A DNA stretch of 54,349 bases from assembly GCF_007997035.1 (NCBI RefSeq), contig NZ_VOSS01000052.1:1-54349 (forward strand). The letters run 5' to 3'. Below, piece by piece: positions 34,694-44,110 of the stretch. Position numbers and translations under genes: made by a program. The notes under the pieces were generated by a model. It worked only from the letters and a program-made list of their open reading frames with translations, ran no database searches and was not told the DNA's origin. How positions within the stretch are numbered: position 1 is the first letter of the stretch; each line of letters begins with the position of its first letter. The stretch comes from Ralstonia sp. TCR112. GTDB lineage: Bacteria > Pseudomonadota > Gammaproteobacteria > Burkholderiales > Burkholderiaceae.

Positions 34694-36241
34694 TCAGCGC
34701 AGGCTGATGGTGGTATTCACGCCGCCGGCATCGACCGCGTCGTCAAACCAGCGCGCCGTGACCGTCTTCGTTTGCGTATAGAACTGCACGACCTGCTTGC
34801 CGTACGGGCCCAGATCACCCAGCTTGGAGCCGCGCGAGCCGGTAAAGCTGAAGTACGGCACGGGCACCGGAATGGGAATGTTGATACCGACCTGCCCAAC
34901 GTCGATCTCGCTTTGGAACTTGCGCGCCGCCGCACCGCTCTGCGTGAACAGGCCCACGCCGTTGCCGAACGGGTTGGCATTGACCAGCGCAATCGCATCG
35001 TCCAGCGTGGGCGCCGTCAGCACCAGCAGCACGGGCCCGAAGATTTCGTTGGTGTAGATGTCCATGTCGGTCTTCACGTCGGTAAAGACCGTGGGGCCGA
35101 TGAAGTTGCCGTCTTCGTAACCGGCGACGCGCACATTGCGGCCGTCGAGTGCGAGCGTCGCGCCCTGCTGCACGCCCGATTCGATCAGGCCGAGAATGCG
35201 TTGCTTGGCGGCACGCGAGACAACGGGGCCGACATCGGTACCCGGCTCCACACCGGCATTCACCTTGAGCGTTTTTGCCTTGGCGATCAGGTCCGGCACC
35301 CACTGCTGCGCGGCGCCCACCAGCACGACGACTGAGGTCGCCATGCAGCGTTGCCCCGCCGCGCCGAAGGCCGCACCCACCAGCGCATTGATGGCCTGCT
35401 CGCGATTCGCATCGGGCAGCACCACGGCGTGGTTCTTCGCGCCCATCATCGATTGCACGCGCTTGCCGTGCTCGCTGCCGAGGCGATAGACATGCGTGCC
35501 GACCGCGGTGGACCCGACAAACGAAATCGCCTTCACATGTTCGTGCGTGCACAGCGCATCCACCACGTCCTTGCCGCCGTGCACGACGTTCAGCACGCCC
35601 GGCGGCACGCCGGCCTCGAGCGCCAGTTCAACCAGCTGCATGGTCGACAGCGGATCCTGCTCCGAAGGCTTGAGCACGAACGTGTTGCCGCACACGATCG
35701 CCATCGGAAACATCCACAGCGGAATCATGGCCGGGAAGTTGAACGGCGTGATGCCCGCGCACACGCCAATCGGCTGGCGCAGCGTGTAGGTGTCGACCGC
35801 GCCCGCCACGTTCTCCAGAAATTCGCCCTGCTGCAGCGAGCCCACCGAGCACGCGTGCTCCACCACCTCCAGCCCGCGGAAGATGTCGCCTTCGGCATCG
35901 GGCAGCGTCTTGCCCTGCTCGGCCGTCAGCGTGCGGGCGATGCGCGGCGAGTGCTCGCGAATCAGCGCCTGGAACTTCAGCATGATGCGCATGCGCGCGC
36001 CGACCGGCGTGTTCTTCCACGTGGCAAACGCCGCATGTGCGGAGCGGATGGCCGCGTCCACTTCGTCGGCCGTGGCAAACGGCACGCGCGCCAGCACTTC
36101 CTGCGTGGCGGGGTTCACGATGTCGCGCCATTCCTTCGACTGCGATTCGACAAACTCGCCGCCGATCAGCAGCTTGACGGTGGGCGGGGTGTCCTGCTGT
36201 GCAGCAGGCTTGGCGGAAGCGAGGGAAGCAACGGCGCTCAT
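34694..36241 (-). CDS. mmsA: CoA-acylating methylmalonate-semialdehyde dehydrogenase
   Basis: A 515-residue aldehyde dehydrogenase. MMGAKNHAVVLPDANREQAI with GAAFGAAGQRCMATS carries the catalytic Cys in the context typical of MmsA (GQRCMA), and ITPFNFPAMIPLWMFPMAIV is the family's cofactor-binding loop. It converts methylmalonate semialdehyde to propionyl-CoA with CoA and NAD. ATG at 36241 has AGGAGAC upstream; a farther in-frame ATG at 36298 would add a Pro-rich stretch without homology. The N-terminal ~20 residues are low-complexity. The position before mmsB matches the classical mmsAB order. Confidence 0.95.
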   Translation of the reverse strand: MSAVASLASAKPAAQQDTPPTVKLLIGGEFVESQSKEWRDIVNPATQEVLARVPFATADEVDAAIRSAHAAFATWKNTPVGARMRIMLKFQALIREHSPRIARTLTAEQGKTLPDAEGDIFRGLEVVEHACSVGSLQQGEFLENVAGAVDTYTLRQPIGVCAGITPFNFPAMIPLWMFPMAIVCGNTFVLKPSEQDPLSTMQLVELALEAGVPPGVLNVVHGGKDVVDALCTHEHVKAISFVGSTAVGTHVYRLGSEHGKRVQSMMGAKNHAVVLPDANREQAINALVGAAFGAAGQRCMATSVVVLVGAAQQWVPDLIAKAKTLKVNAGVEPGTDVGPVVSRAAKQRILGLIESGVQQGATLALDGRNVRVAGYEDGNFIGPTVFTDVKTDMDIYTNEIFGPVLLVLTAPTLDDAIALVNANPFGNGVGLFTQSGAAARKFQSEIDVGQVGINIPIPVPVPYFSFTGSRGSKLGDLGPYGKQVVQFYTQTKTVTARWFDDAVDAGGVNTTISLR

Positions 36242-36313
36242 GGGAGTCTCCTGGCGATTCGGTATCGGTTGCGGTGGCGGTAGCGGTAATGAGTTCAATG
36301 CGGGACGGGCAAA

Positions 36314-38008
36314 TCAGGCGAAGTCTTCTTCCCAGTACTCGCCGGGCAGGCGAGCCGGTTGCGGCGTGCGTTCAAGCTCCAGCCGACGCAGTTCCACGCG
36401 GCGGATCTTTCCAGAGATGGTCTTGGGCAGCTCGCTGAACTGCAGCCGGCGGATGCGCTTGTACGGCGCCAGCTTTTCGCGCGAGAAGAGGAACACGGCG
36501 CGCGCAAGCTCGGGGCCAGCCTCATAGCCCTGGCGCACCGTCACGAACGCCTTGGGCACGGACAGCCGCAGCGGATCGGAACTCGGCACCACGGCGGCCT
36601 CGGCAATGGCCTCGTGCTCGATCAGCACGCTTTCCAGTTCGAAGGGGCTCAGCCGATAGTCGGACGACTTGAACACGTCATCGGTGCGGCCCACGTAGAC
36701 GAAGTAGCCGTCGTCGCGGCGCATCGCCACGTCGGACGTGTGGTAATAGCCGTTGCGCATGGCCTCGCTCGTGGCTTTGGCGTTGTTGGCGTAGCCCTGC
36801 ATCAGGCCGAGCGGGCGGTGCGAAAGCGGCAGCACGATTTCGCCTTCGCTGGCGGGCTGATCGTCGTGGTCGACCAGCTCCACGCGGTAGCCGGGCAGCG
36901 GGCGCCCGACCGAGCCAGGCACGACCGGCTGGCCCGGCGTGTTGCCGATCTGGCAGGTGGTCTCGGTCTGGCCGAAGCCGTCGCGAATGGTCACGCCCCA
37001 GGCGCTGCGCACGCGCTCGATGATCTCGGGGTTCAGCGGCTCGCCCGCACCGACGATCTCGCGCAGCTTGACGGCGTATGAGGCCAGCGGCTCCTGCACC
37101 AGCATGCGCCACACGGTGGGCGGCGCACACAGCGTGGTCACGTTGAAGCGCACCAGCACGTCCAGCGTGTCCTTCGGCACGAAGCGGGCGTAGTTGTAAA
37201 CGAACACGCAGGCCTGCGCATTCCACGGGGCAAAGAAACAGCTCCACGCGTGTTTGGCCCAGCCGGGTGAGCTGATGTTCCAGTGGATGTCGCCGGGTTG
37301 CAGGCCGATCCAGTACATCGTCGACAGGTGGCCGACCGGATAGCTCTGGTGCGTGTGCTCGACCAGCTTCGGCTTGGAGGTGGTGCCCGAGGTGAAGTAC
37401 AGCAGCAACGGGTCGGTCGCCTTGGTCGGCCCGTCGGGCACGAACTGCGCGGGCGCATCGTAGGCTGCTGCCAGGTCGATCCAGCCTTCGCGCTGCGCAC
37501 CCACGGCGATGCGCTTGACGCTTGCATCCACACTGTCGAACTTGTGCAACTCCGCCGCATCGACGACCACGCAGTTCGCGCCGCCCAGTTCAACGCGGTC
37601 GCGCACGTCATCCGGCGAAAGCTGCGTCGTGGCCGGCAGCACCACCGCACCGAGCTTCATCGCCGCGAGCATCACGTCCCACAGTTCGACGCGGTTCGGC
37701 AGCATCAGCAGCAGACGGTCACCCCGCACGATGCCAAGCCCACGCAGGAAGTTCGCCATGCGCGACGAGCGCTCCGACATCTGCGCAAACGAGAGCTTCA
37801 ACCCTTCGCCCTGCGCGTCATCGACGATCCACAGCGCCGGGTTGTCGTTGCCGCGCGCCATCGCATCGAAGTAGTCGAGCGCCCAGTTGAACGTGTCCAG
37901 CGTGGGCCACGCAAACTCGCGATACGCCCGGTCGTAGTCGGTGCGATGGCGCAGCAGAAAATCGCGCGCTTCCACAAAACCCTGTGCTGCAGATACCGCT
38001 TCGTTCAT
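36314..38008 (-). CDS. AMP-dependent acyl-CoA synthetase (short/medium-chain type)
   Basis: A 564-residue ligase of the acetyl/medium-chain acyl-CoA synthetase branch. Motifs: LLLYFTSGTTSKPKLVEHTH, HWNISSPGWAKHAWSCFFAP, DGFGQTETTCQIGN, YFVYVGRTDDVFKSSDYRLS and LPKTISGKIRRVELR with the catalytic Lys. It sits between the acyl-CoA dehydrogenase and mmsA in the valine operon, so isobutyrate or another branched short acid is a likely substrate; it would bring free isobutyrate into the same pathway. AGGAGACGACG precedes ATG 38008. Gaps to neighbours are 61 and 72 bases. Confidence 0.91.
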   Translation of the reverse strand: MNEAVSAAQGFVEARDFLLRHRTDYDRAYREFAWPTLDTFNWALDYFDAMARGNDNPALWIVDDAQGEGLKLSFAQMSERSSRMANFLRGLGIVRGDRLLLMLPNRVELWDVMLAAMKLGAVVLPATTQLSPDDVRDRVELGGANCVVVDAAELHKFDSVDASVKRIAVGAQREGWIDLAAAYDAPAQFVPDGPTKATDPLLLYFTSGTTSKPKLVEHTHQSYPVGHLSTMYWIGLQPGDIHWNISSPGWAKHAWSCFFAPWNAQACVFVYNYARFVPKDTLDVLVRFNVTTLCAPPTVWRMLVQEPLASYAVKLREIVGAGEPLNPEIIERVRSAWGVTIRDGFGQTETTCQIGNTPGQPVVPGSVGRPLPGYRVELVDHDDQPASEGEIVLPLSHRPLGLMQGYANNAKATSEAMRNGYYHTSDVAMRRDDGYFVYVGRTDDVFKSSDYRLSPFELESVLIEHEAIAEAAVVPSSDPLRLSVPKAFVTVRQGYEAGPELARAVFLFSREKLAPYKRIRRLQFSELPKTISGKIRRVELRRLELERTPQPARLPGEYWEEDFA

Positions 38009-38069
38009 CGTCGTCTCCTGGTCGGCGCGTTTGCGCTCTTTCGTATGCGGTCGATGTGCGCGGGGCGTG

Positions 38070-39203
38070 CTACACGTGCCGCGCGATCACCATCCGCTGG
38101 ACTTCGCTGGTGCCTTCGTAGATCTGGGTGATGCGCGCATCGCGGTAGTGGCGCTCGACGGCGTAGTCGGCCAGGTAGCCATAGCCGCCGTGGATCTGGA
38201 TGGCGTTGGAGCAGATTTCTTCCGCCAGTTCCGACGCGTAGAGCTTGGCCTGCGAGGCTTCCGACAGGCACGGCTTGTCTGCGCTGCGCAGGCGCGCCGC
38301 GTGGTGAACGAGCAGGCGCGCCGCATTCAGGCGCGTGGCCATGTCGGCCAGCATGTTGGCGATGGTCTGGTGCTCGCGCAGCGCCTTGCCGAACTGGATG
38401 CGCTCATTCGCATAGTTGCGTGCCGCATCGAACGCGGCGCGCGCAATGCCCACGGCCTGCGCGGCAATGCCGATGCGCCCGCCTTCCAGGTTCGACAATG
38501 CGATCTTCAAGCCCTCGCCACGTTCGCCCAGCAGGTTCTCTTCGGGCACGGCGCAGTCTTCCAGCGTGATCGGGCACGTGTCCGACGCGCGAATGCCGAG
38601 CTTGTGTTCGGGCCGCCCAACGTGAAAGCCCGGCGTGTCCGTCGGGACGATGAAGGCCGAGATGCCGCGCTTGCCCGCCTCAGGGTCCGTCACGGCAAAG
38701 ACGATGGCGATGTTCGCGCGTGCGCCGTTGGTGACGAACTGCTTGTTGCCGTTGAGCACCCACTTGCCGTCGCGCAGCACCGCACGCGTGCGCAGGTTGT
38801 TGGCCTCGGAGCCGGCATGCGGCTCGGTCAGGCAGAACGCGCCAATCGCGCGGCCGGTGGCCAGGTCCGGCAGGTAGCGCGCCTTCTGTGCCTCGGTGCC
38901 GAACTTGAGGATCGGCCCGCAGCCGACCGAGTTGTGCACGCTCATCATCGTCGCGCTGGCAGCGCAACCGGCGGCCACCTCTTCCAATGCGAGCGCATAG
39001 GCCACGTAGTCGGTGTACGAACCGCCCCACTCTGCCGGCACGATCATGCCGAGCAGGCCCAGCTCGCCCATCTCGCGCACCACCTCGTCGGGCAAGGCGC
39101 CCTCACGGTCCCACTGCGCGGCGTTGGGCGCCAGGCGCTCGGTGGCAAAGTCGCGCGCAGCGTCGTGGATCATCCGCTGCTCTTCGGTATAGAAGTCGTC
39201 CAT
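38070..39203 (-). CDS. Acyl-CoA dehydrogenase (isobutyryl-CoA dehydrogenase candidate)
   Basis: A 377-residue FAD enzyme. [20 protein letters not shown] and [20 protein letters not shown] line the flavin site; [20 protein letters not shown] and [20 protein letters not shown] hold the C-terminal signatures with the catalytic Glu in YEGTSE. As the first gene of an operon with mmsA, mmsB, a hydratase and 3-hydroxyisobutyryl-CoA hydrolase, it most likely oxidises isobutyryl-CoA to methacrylyl-CoA. ATG at 39203 is chosen; the 37-residue in-frame upstream extension is compositionally foreign. A divergent AraC gene lies 172 bases away. Confidence 0.93.
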   Translation of the reverse strand: MDDFYTEEQRMIHDAARDFATERLAPNAAQWDREGALPDEVVREMGELGLLGMIVPAEWGGSYTDYVAYALALEEVAAGCAASATMMSVHNSVGCGPILKFGTEAQKARYLPDLATGRAIGAFCLTEPHAGSEANNLRTRAVLRDGKWVLNGNKQFVTNGARANIAIVFAVTDPEAGKRGISAFIVPTDTPGFHVGRPEHKLGIRASDTCPITLEDCAVPEENLLGERGEGLKIALSNLEGGRIGIAAQAVGIARAAFDAARNYANERIQFGKALREHQTIANMLADMATRLNAARLLVHHAARLRSADKPCLSEASQAKLYASELAEEICSNAIQIHGGYGYLADYAVERHYRDARITQIYEGTSEVQRMVIARHV

Positions 39204-39374
39204 CGCTTGGCTCTTGCTTGTTTGCTGACCGGTGCCGCGTGACGCTGCCTGTGCAGGCGCCTTACACTGTGCAGCCCGCGGCGCTCGGGTTCGATGGGGA
39301 AAAAGTGTAGGCACGCGGCTGGACGGCTTCGATGCCCGTCACGATCAACTTGCGTGAGCGGATTTGCCATACCG

Positions 39375-40391
39375 ATGAAAAACAACGAAAAAGGAACCGT
39401 CTCTGTCAGCCTCGTCAACGAGGCCGTCACGCGTGCGCGCGCGCATGGCGTGGACATGCAGCCCATCATGGCCGCCGCGGGCATCACGCCGCAGATGCTG
39501 GCGCAGCCGCGCAGCCGCGTGTCATCGGCGCAGTACGGCGCGCTGTGGGCCGGCATTGCGCAGGCCATGGACGACGAGTTCTTCGGGCAGGACGCGCACC
39601 CCATGCGCTGGGGCAGCTTCGTGGCGATGACGCAGGCGGCGCTGACCGCCCGCACGGGCAGGCAGGCGCTGGCCCGGGCCACGGGCTTTCTGCGGCTGGT
39701 GCTGGACGATCTGCATGTGCGCGTTGAAGAAGACGACCAGCGTGTGCGTCTTGTCTTTGTGCACCGCAAGGGCACGCGGGTGCCGCCCATGTTCACCTAC
39801 GCCACGTGGCTCATCATGGTCTACGGCCTGGTGTGCTGGCTCGTGGGGCGGCGTATTCCGTTCATTGCCGCGCGCTTCCGTTGTGCGGCGCCACAGGACG
39901 CGCAGGAATACCGCCTGATGTTCTGCGACGACATGGCGTTCAAGCACGATGCGTCGTACGTCGACCTGTCGCCCGATTTTCTTGACCTGCCGGTCATTCA
40001 GACGGCGGCGTCCAGCAAGACGTTTCTGCGCGATGCGCCGGGCAACTTCATCGTCAAGTACCGCAACCCGGATTCCTTCGCCGCGCGCGTACGCAAGACG
40101 CTGCGCAATCTGCCCGTGGCGAGCTGGCCCGCGTCGGACGCAATGGCGCTCAAGCTGAACGTGGCCGAGGCCACCATGCGGCGGCGCCTGAAGCTGGAGG
40201 GCCACACGTATCAGTCGATCAAGGACGACCTGCGGCGCGACATTGCCATCGGCCATTTGCAGGACACGCGCCGCACCATCGCCGACATTGCCGTCGCCGT
40301 CGGCTTTGCGGAACCGAGCGCCTTTCACCGCGCCTTCCGCAAATGGACGGGCATGCGGCCAACGGACTATCGGCTGGCCAGCGCAGGCTGA
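39375..40391 (+). CDS. AraC-family regulator (arabinose-binding-like N-domain), probable valine-operon activator
   Basis: A 338-residue protein. The N-terminal ~190 residues match the Arabinose_bd-type sensor found in OruR/ArgR-like AraC proteins (GVDMQPIMAAAGITPQMLAQ at the start). The C-terminal helix-turn-helix pair is LNVAEATMRRRLKLEGHTYQ and IAVAVGFAEPSAFHRAFRKW, followed by GMRPTDYR. ATG at 39375 fits the domain start. It is divergent from the valine/isobutyrate operon and so probably activates it, in the role MmsR plays in Pseudomonas. Its 3' end overlaps the convergent LysR gene by 25 bases. Confidence 0.91.
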   Translation: MKNNEKGTVSVSLVNEAVTRARAHGVDMQPIMAAAGITPQMLAQPRSRVSSAQYGALWAGIAQAMDDEFFGQDAHPMRWGSFVAMTQAALTARTGRQALARATGFLRLVLDDLHVRVEEDDQRVRLVFVHRKGTRVPPMFTYATWLIMVYGLVCWLVGRRIPFIAARFRCAAPQDAQEYRLMFCDDMAFKHDASYVDLSPDFLDLPVIQTAASSKTFLRDAPGNFIVKYRNPDSFAARVRKTLRNLPVASWPASDAMALKLNVAEATMRRRLKLEGHTYQSIKDDLRRDIAIGHLQDTRRTIADIAVAVGFAEPSAFHRAFRKWTGMRPTDYRLASAG

Positions 40392-41296
40392 GGCTGCGCG
40401 GCCACGGCGTCCCCGGCCGTGCCGCTGACTTCCCGCAGCGTCTCCAGAAACGCCTTGAGCACCGGCGAGTGATCGTCCACACGATAGTGGACGTACAGCG
40501 GCACAGCAGGCAGCGCCGGCTCCAGCGGGCGGAAGACCACACCGGGCGGCGCCAGGTTCGCCGTGGAGCCCGGCAGCAGCGCCACACCAAAGCCCGCGCT
40601 CACCAGCGCCAACAGCGTCTGCACTTCGGTCACCTGTTGGCGCACAAGCGGCGCAAAGCCAGCCTGGATGCACAGATGCAGCAGGTGATCGGCAAAGCGC
40701 GATCGCTTGGATTCGAACGCAACAAACGGCTCGCCGGCAAAGTCGCCGAGGGCCAGGCTGGTGTGCCCGGCCAGGCGGTGCGTGGCGGGTAACGCCATCA
40801 CGATCGGCTCGTGCTGCAGCAGTTCGCTGCGCACGGCGGGGTCTTCCTGCCCCAGCCGGAAGATGCATGCATCGATGCGGCGCTCCTTGAGCGCGGCCAC
40901 CTGCGCGGCGGGCGTCATCTCCTGCAGGCGCCATTCGACGCCGGGGTAGCGCTCGCGAAACTGGCGTAGCGCTTCGGGCAGCAGCCCCACCATCACTGAG
41001 CTGATCATGCCGATTTCCAACTCGCCCACCTGGCCGCGGCCCGCCTGCCGGGTGAGGTCCAGCGCGCGGTTGAGCTGGGCGAACACCAGCGGCGCCTGCT
41101 CCTTGAGCGTGCGTCCGGCGGCCGTCAGTTCGACGCGGTGGTGACTGCGCACAAACAGCGGCGTGCCGATCTCGTCTTCCAGCAGCCGGATCTGCTGGCT
41201 TAGCGGCGGCTGCGACATGAACAGGCGCGCCGCCGCCCGGCCGAAGTGCAGCTCGTCGGCCAGCACCGAGAAATAACGCAGCAGGCGGATGTCCAC
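40367..41296 (-). CDS. LysR-family regulator at the end of the molybdenum hydroxylase operon
   Basis: A 309-residue protein with helix-turn-helix DIRLLRYFSVLADELHFGRA, FMSQPPLSQQIRLLEDEIGT and LFVRSHHRVELTAAG, and a full effector domain resembling BenM/CatM-type regulators (ELEIGMISSVMVGLLPEALR). The start is GTG at 41296, 8 bases after the stop of the hydroxylase large subunit, so it is probably co-transcribed with it. That position is unusual, since most LysR genes are divergent. The divergent regulator of the cluster (44111) is frameshifted, so this one may be the functional controller. Confidence 0.9.
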   Translation of the reverse strand: MDIRLLRYFSVLADELHFGRAAARLFMSQPPLSQQIRLLEDEIGTPLFVRSHHRVELTAAGRTLKEQAPLVFAQLNRALDLTRQAGRGQVGELEIGMISSVMVGLLPEALRQFRERYPGVEWRLQEMTPAAQVAALKERRIDACIFRLGQEDPAVRSELLQHEPIVMALPATHRLAGHTSLALGDFAGEPFVAFESKRSRFADHLLHLCIQAGFAPLVRQQVTEVQTLLALVSAGFGVALLPGSTANLAPPGVVFRPLEPALPAVPLYVHYRVDDHSPVLKAFLETLREVSGTAGDAVAAQPQPALASR

Positions 41297-41304
41297 GGTA
41301 TGCG

Positions 41305-43512
41305 CTACGCCTTCAGGTCGAAGTTGAACGGTGTCTCGCGCTGGCGCTTGCCGGTCAACCGGAAGATGGCATTGGCAATGGCGGGCGCCACGGGCGGGTT
41401 GGCCAGCTCGCCCACACCACCCGGCTTGTCGCGGTTGCCATCGATGATGACGATGTCGATGGCGGGCATGTCCGACATGCGCATCACGGGGTAGTCGTGG
41501 AAGTTGCTCTGCTGCACCGCGCCGCCCTGGATGTCGATGCGATCGAACAGCGCATGGCCGAGGCCCCACATCAGGCCGCCGTACAGCTGCTCCTCCACGC
41601 CGGTGCGCGAGACCGCCAGGCCAACGTCGGCCACGCAGGTGAGCTTTTGGACGACGACGCGGCCGTCCTTGCGCGCCACCTGCGCCACCACGGCGATGTA
41701 GCTGTCATACGCCTGATGCGTGGCCACGCCCAGTGCGTGGCCGTGCGCCATGTTTCCCCACCCCGCACGCTGTGCGGCGGCGCGCAGCACGTCGACATGC
41801 CGGGGCCGGTCGGCCATGTGAGCGACGCGGAAATCAACCGGATCGCGCCTGGCCGCCACAGCGAGTTCATCGATGAAGCTCTCGGTGGCGAAGACGTTGG
41901 GGATGAAGCTGACGGCGCGGTACCAGCCCGTCGGGATGCCCGTTTCGTGCCGCACCCAGCCGATGTCCATGTGGTTGGCGCGGTATGGAAAATCCCACTT
42001 CGAGAGGGCCTCGGTGGTGCTGTAGTCCATGCGATCGGGGCGATCGAAGTAGCCGGGCTCCCACTGTTCCGGCGATGCGGGCGACACCGCGCGGATGCGC
42101 AGCGCATCGAGCCGGCCTTGCGCATCAAGCGCGCCTTCGAGGCGGTGATACGTGGCGGGGTGGCCGTACAGCGCGCGCATCTCGTCTTCGCGGCTGTTCA
42201 TCAGCTTGACGGGCACGCCCGTCTTTTTGGCAAGGTAGGTGACTTCGAACAGCCAGTATTTGCTCTCGCGCGCGCCAAAGCTGCCGCCCGACACCATCTC
42301 GTGCAGCACCACCTTGTCGCGCAGCACGCCGCAGATCACCTCGGCAGCTTCCATCGCGGTGGATGGCACCTGGATGCCGCCCCAGTATTGAATGGCGCCG
42401 TCGTTGAACCACGCGGTGATGTTGACGGGTTCCAGCGGATTCTGCTGCTTGTACGGCATGCGATACGCCGCGTCGATGCACTTGGCGCCATGGGCCATCG
42501 CCACGTCCGTGTTGCCGGTCTGCACGGTGTGCACCACGCGCGCCTTGCCGCTGGCAAGCCATGCGGCCTGGTGCTGCGCGACATGGCCGCTGTCGAAATC
42601 GGCGAAGGCGCTGTCGTCCCACTCGACCTTGAGGGCCGCGCGGCCCTTGTCGGCGGCCCAGTAGTCGTCGGCCAGCACGGCCACGCCTTCCTGGTTACCG
42701 CCCAGCACATCGACGCGCATCGGGATGGTCATGACCTGGCGCACGCCGCGCACCTTCAACGCCTCGGCGCTGTCGACGCGGCGCACACGTGCACCGGGCA
42801 TGGGCGCACGCTGCACGACTGCCACCAGCATGCCGGGCAACGACACATCGATGCCGTACTGGAACCGGCCCGTCGTCTTGGCCAGCGCATCACGCTTATG
42901 CCTGAGCTTGCCGATGTACTTGAAGTCCGCTGGATTCTTCAACGCCACATTGGCAGGCGCAGGCAGACGGCCCGCCGCATCGGCCAGTTCGCCGTAGGTG
43001 GCCTTGCGGCCGTCGGCATTGCAGATGACGGTGCCGTCTGCGGTGCTGCATGCGGCCACGGGCACGCCCCAGCGTTGCGCCGCCGCGCTGATGAGCATCG
43101 CGCGCGCCGTGGCGCCGGCTTGCCGCAGGCGCGCATATTCGAGCGACACGCTGGTGCTGCCGCCGGTGGAATACACCTTCCAGACCGGATGGATGTAGTC
43201 CTGGAAGAACGGATCTTCCGGCGTGACGACGGCAATGCGCATCGGGTCCACATCCAGCTCTTCGGCCACGCAGGCGGCCAGCGCGGTTTGCGTGCCGGTG
43301 CCGGAATCGTGCTTGTGGACGACGATCTTGACGGTGTTGTCGGCCAACACGCGGACCCACGCATTGGGTTCGAATTCCCCCGCGGCGCCATCCTTGCCGG
43401 CGGCCAGTGCATCGGGCAAGCGAAAGCCGACCGCCAGCCCCGCCGTCAGCAGCGCGCTCTGCTGTAGGAAGCGGCGGCGCGACGGTGCATGCAAGTCACG
43501 CGGCGCGTTCAT
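41305..43512 (-). CDS. Molybdopterin-binding large subunit of a xanthine-dehydrogenase-family hydroxylase (IorB-like)
   Basis: A 735-residue protein. The N-terminus [16 protein letters not shown] is a twin-arginine signal, so the enzyme is probably exported. Mo-cofactor motifs include [10 protein letters not shown] and the late block [18 protein letters not shown], matching isoquinoline 1-oxidoreductase beta-subunit relatives, which hydroxylate N-heteroaromatic rings or oxidise aldehydes. ATG at 43512 overlaps the small-subunit stop by 4 bases. There is no FAD subunit, so electrons probably go to a cytochrome or other carrier. The small subunit has no signal and would travel with this one. 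Confidence 0.92.
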   Translation of the reverse strand: MNAPRDLHAPSRRRFLQQSALLTAGLAVGFRLPDALAAGKDGAAGEFEPNAWVRVLADNTVKIVVHKHDSGTGTQTALAACVAEELDVDPMRIAVVTPEDPFFQDYIHPVWKVYSTGGSTSVSLEYARLRQAGATARAMLISAAAQRWGVPVAACSTADGTVICNADGRKATYGELADAAGRLPAPANVALKNPADFKYIGKLRHKRDALAKTTGRFQYGIDVSLPGMLVAVVQRAPMPGARVRRVDSAEALKVRGVRQVMTIPMRVDVLGGNQEGVAVLADDYWAADKGRAALKVEWDDSAFADFDSGHVAQHQAAWLASGKARVVHTVQTGNTDVAMAHGAKCIDAAYRMPYKQQNPLEPVNITAWFNDGAIQYWGGIQVPSTAMEAAEVICGVLRDKVVLHEMVSGGSFGARESKYWLFEVTYLAKKTGVPVKLMNSREDEMRALYGHPATYHRLEGALDAQGRLDALRIRAVSPASPEQWEPGYFDRPDRMDYSTTEALSKWDFPYRANHMDIGWVRHETGIPTGWYRAVSFIPNVFATESFIDELAVAARRDPVDFRVAHMADRPRHVDVLRAAAQRAGWGNMAHGHALGVATHQAYDSYIAVVAQVARKDGRVVVQKLTCVADVGLAVSRTGVEEQLYGGLMWGLGHALFDRIDIQGGAVQQSNFHDYPVMRMSDMPAIDIVIIDGNRDKPGGVGELANPPVAPAIANAIFRLTGKRQRETPFNFDLKA

Positions 43513-43979
43513 GCCTTGCCTCGCTCGTCGGCGGCGGCGCGCTTGATGGCCTGGCGGATGCGCCCGTAGGTGCCGCAGCGGCAGATGTTGCCGGCCATGG
43601 CATTCGTGATGGCCTCGTCGTTGACGGGCGTGCCTGCCGCCAACAAGGCAGCGGCCGACATGATCTGCCCCGATTGGCAGTAGCCGCATTGCGGCACGTC
43701 TTCGGCCACCCAGGCGCGTTGCAGCGGGTGCGTGCCGTCCTTCGACAGGCCTTCGATGGTGGTCACGCTGTGCCCGGCCGCGGCCGACGCCGGCGTGATG
43801 CACGCGCGGATCGGTGCGCCATCCAGATGGACGGTGCAGGCCCCGCAAAAGCCGCCGCCGCAGCCAAACTTGGTGCCGGTCAGTTTCAGCCGATCGCGCA
43901 GTACCCAGAGCAGCGGCATGTCGGCATCGGCGTCATCCAGCGCGTGGGGCGCGCCATTGACCATAATCTCGGTCATCAT
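43509..43979 (-). CDS. [2Fe-2S] small subunit of the molybdenum hydroxylase (IorA-like)
   Basis: A 156-residue protein with two [2Fe-2S] clusters. [15 protein letters not shown] is the plant-ferredoxin-like N-terminal site. [10 protein letters not shown] with [13 protein letters not shown] is the C-terminal helical site. The order and length match small subunits of IorAB and related two-subunit hydroxylases. ATG at 43979 follows GGAGGAGACA; a second ATG is the next codon. It is first in an operon with the large subunit (4-base overlap) and a LysR gene. Confidence 0.95.
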   Translation of the reverse strand: MMTEIMVNGAPHALDDADADMPLLWVLRDRLKLTGTKFGCGGGFCGACTVHLDGAPIRACITPASAAAGHSVTTIEGLSKDGTHPLQRAWVAEDVPQCGYCQSGQIMSAAALLAAGTPVNDEAITNAMAGNICRCGTYGRIRQAIKRAAADERGKA

Positions 43980-44110
43980 TGTCTCCTCCAGAATCGGGCC
44001 GTCTTGTGCGGCCGCGCGTGACTGCAATATGAAGCCGCGTACGGGCGCCCCGCCAGCGACGATTTCTGCCAGCCCGTGTAAGTCGAACTAACAGCTCACC
44101 CACCGCCGCC

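Noticed and set aside
41497-43467. A 656-residue open frame on the plus strand across the molybdenum hydroxylase gene
   Set aside because: Antisense shadow of a gene with intact cofactor motifs; composition is that of reversed high-GC coding sequence.
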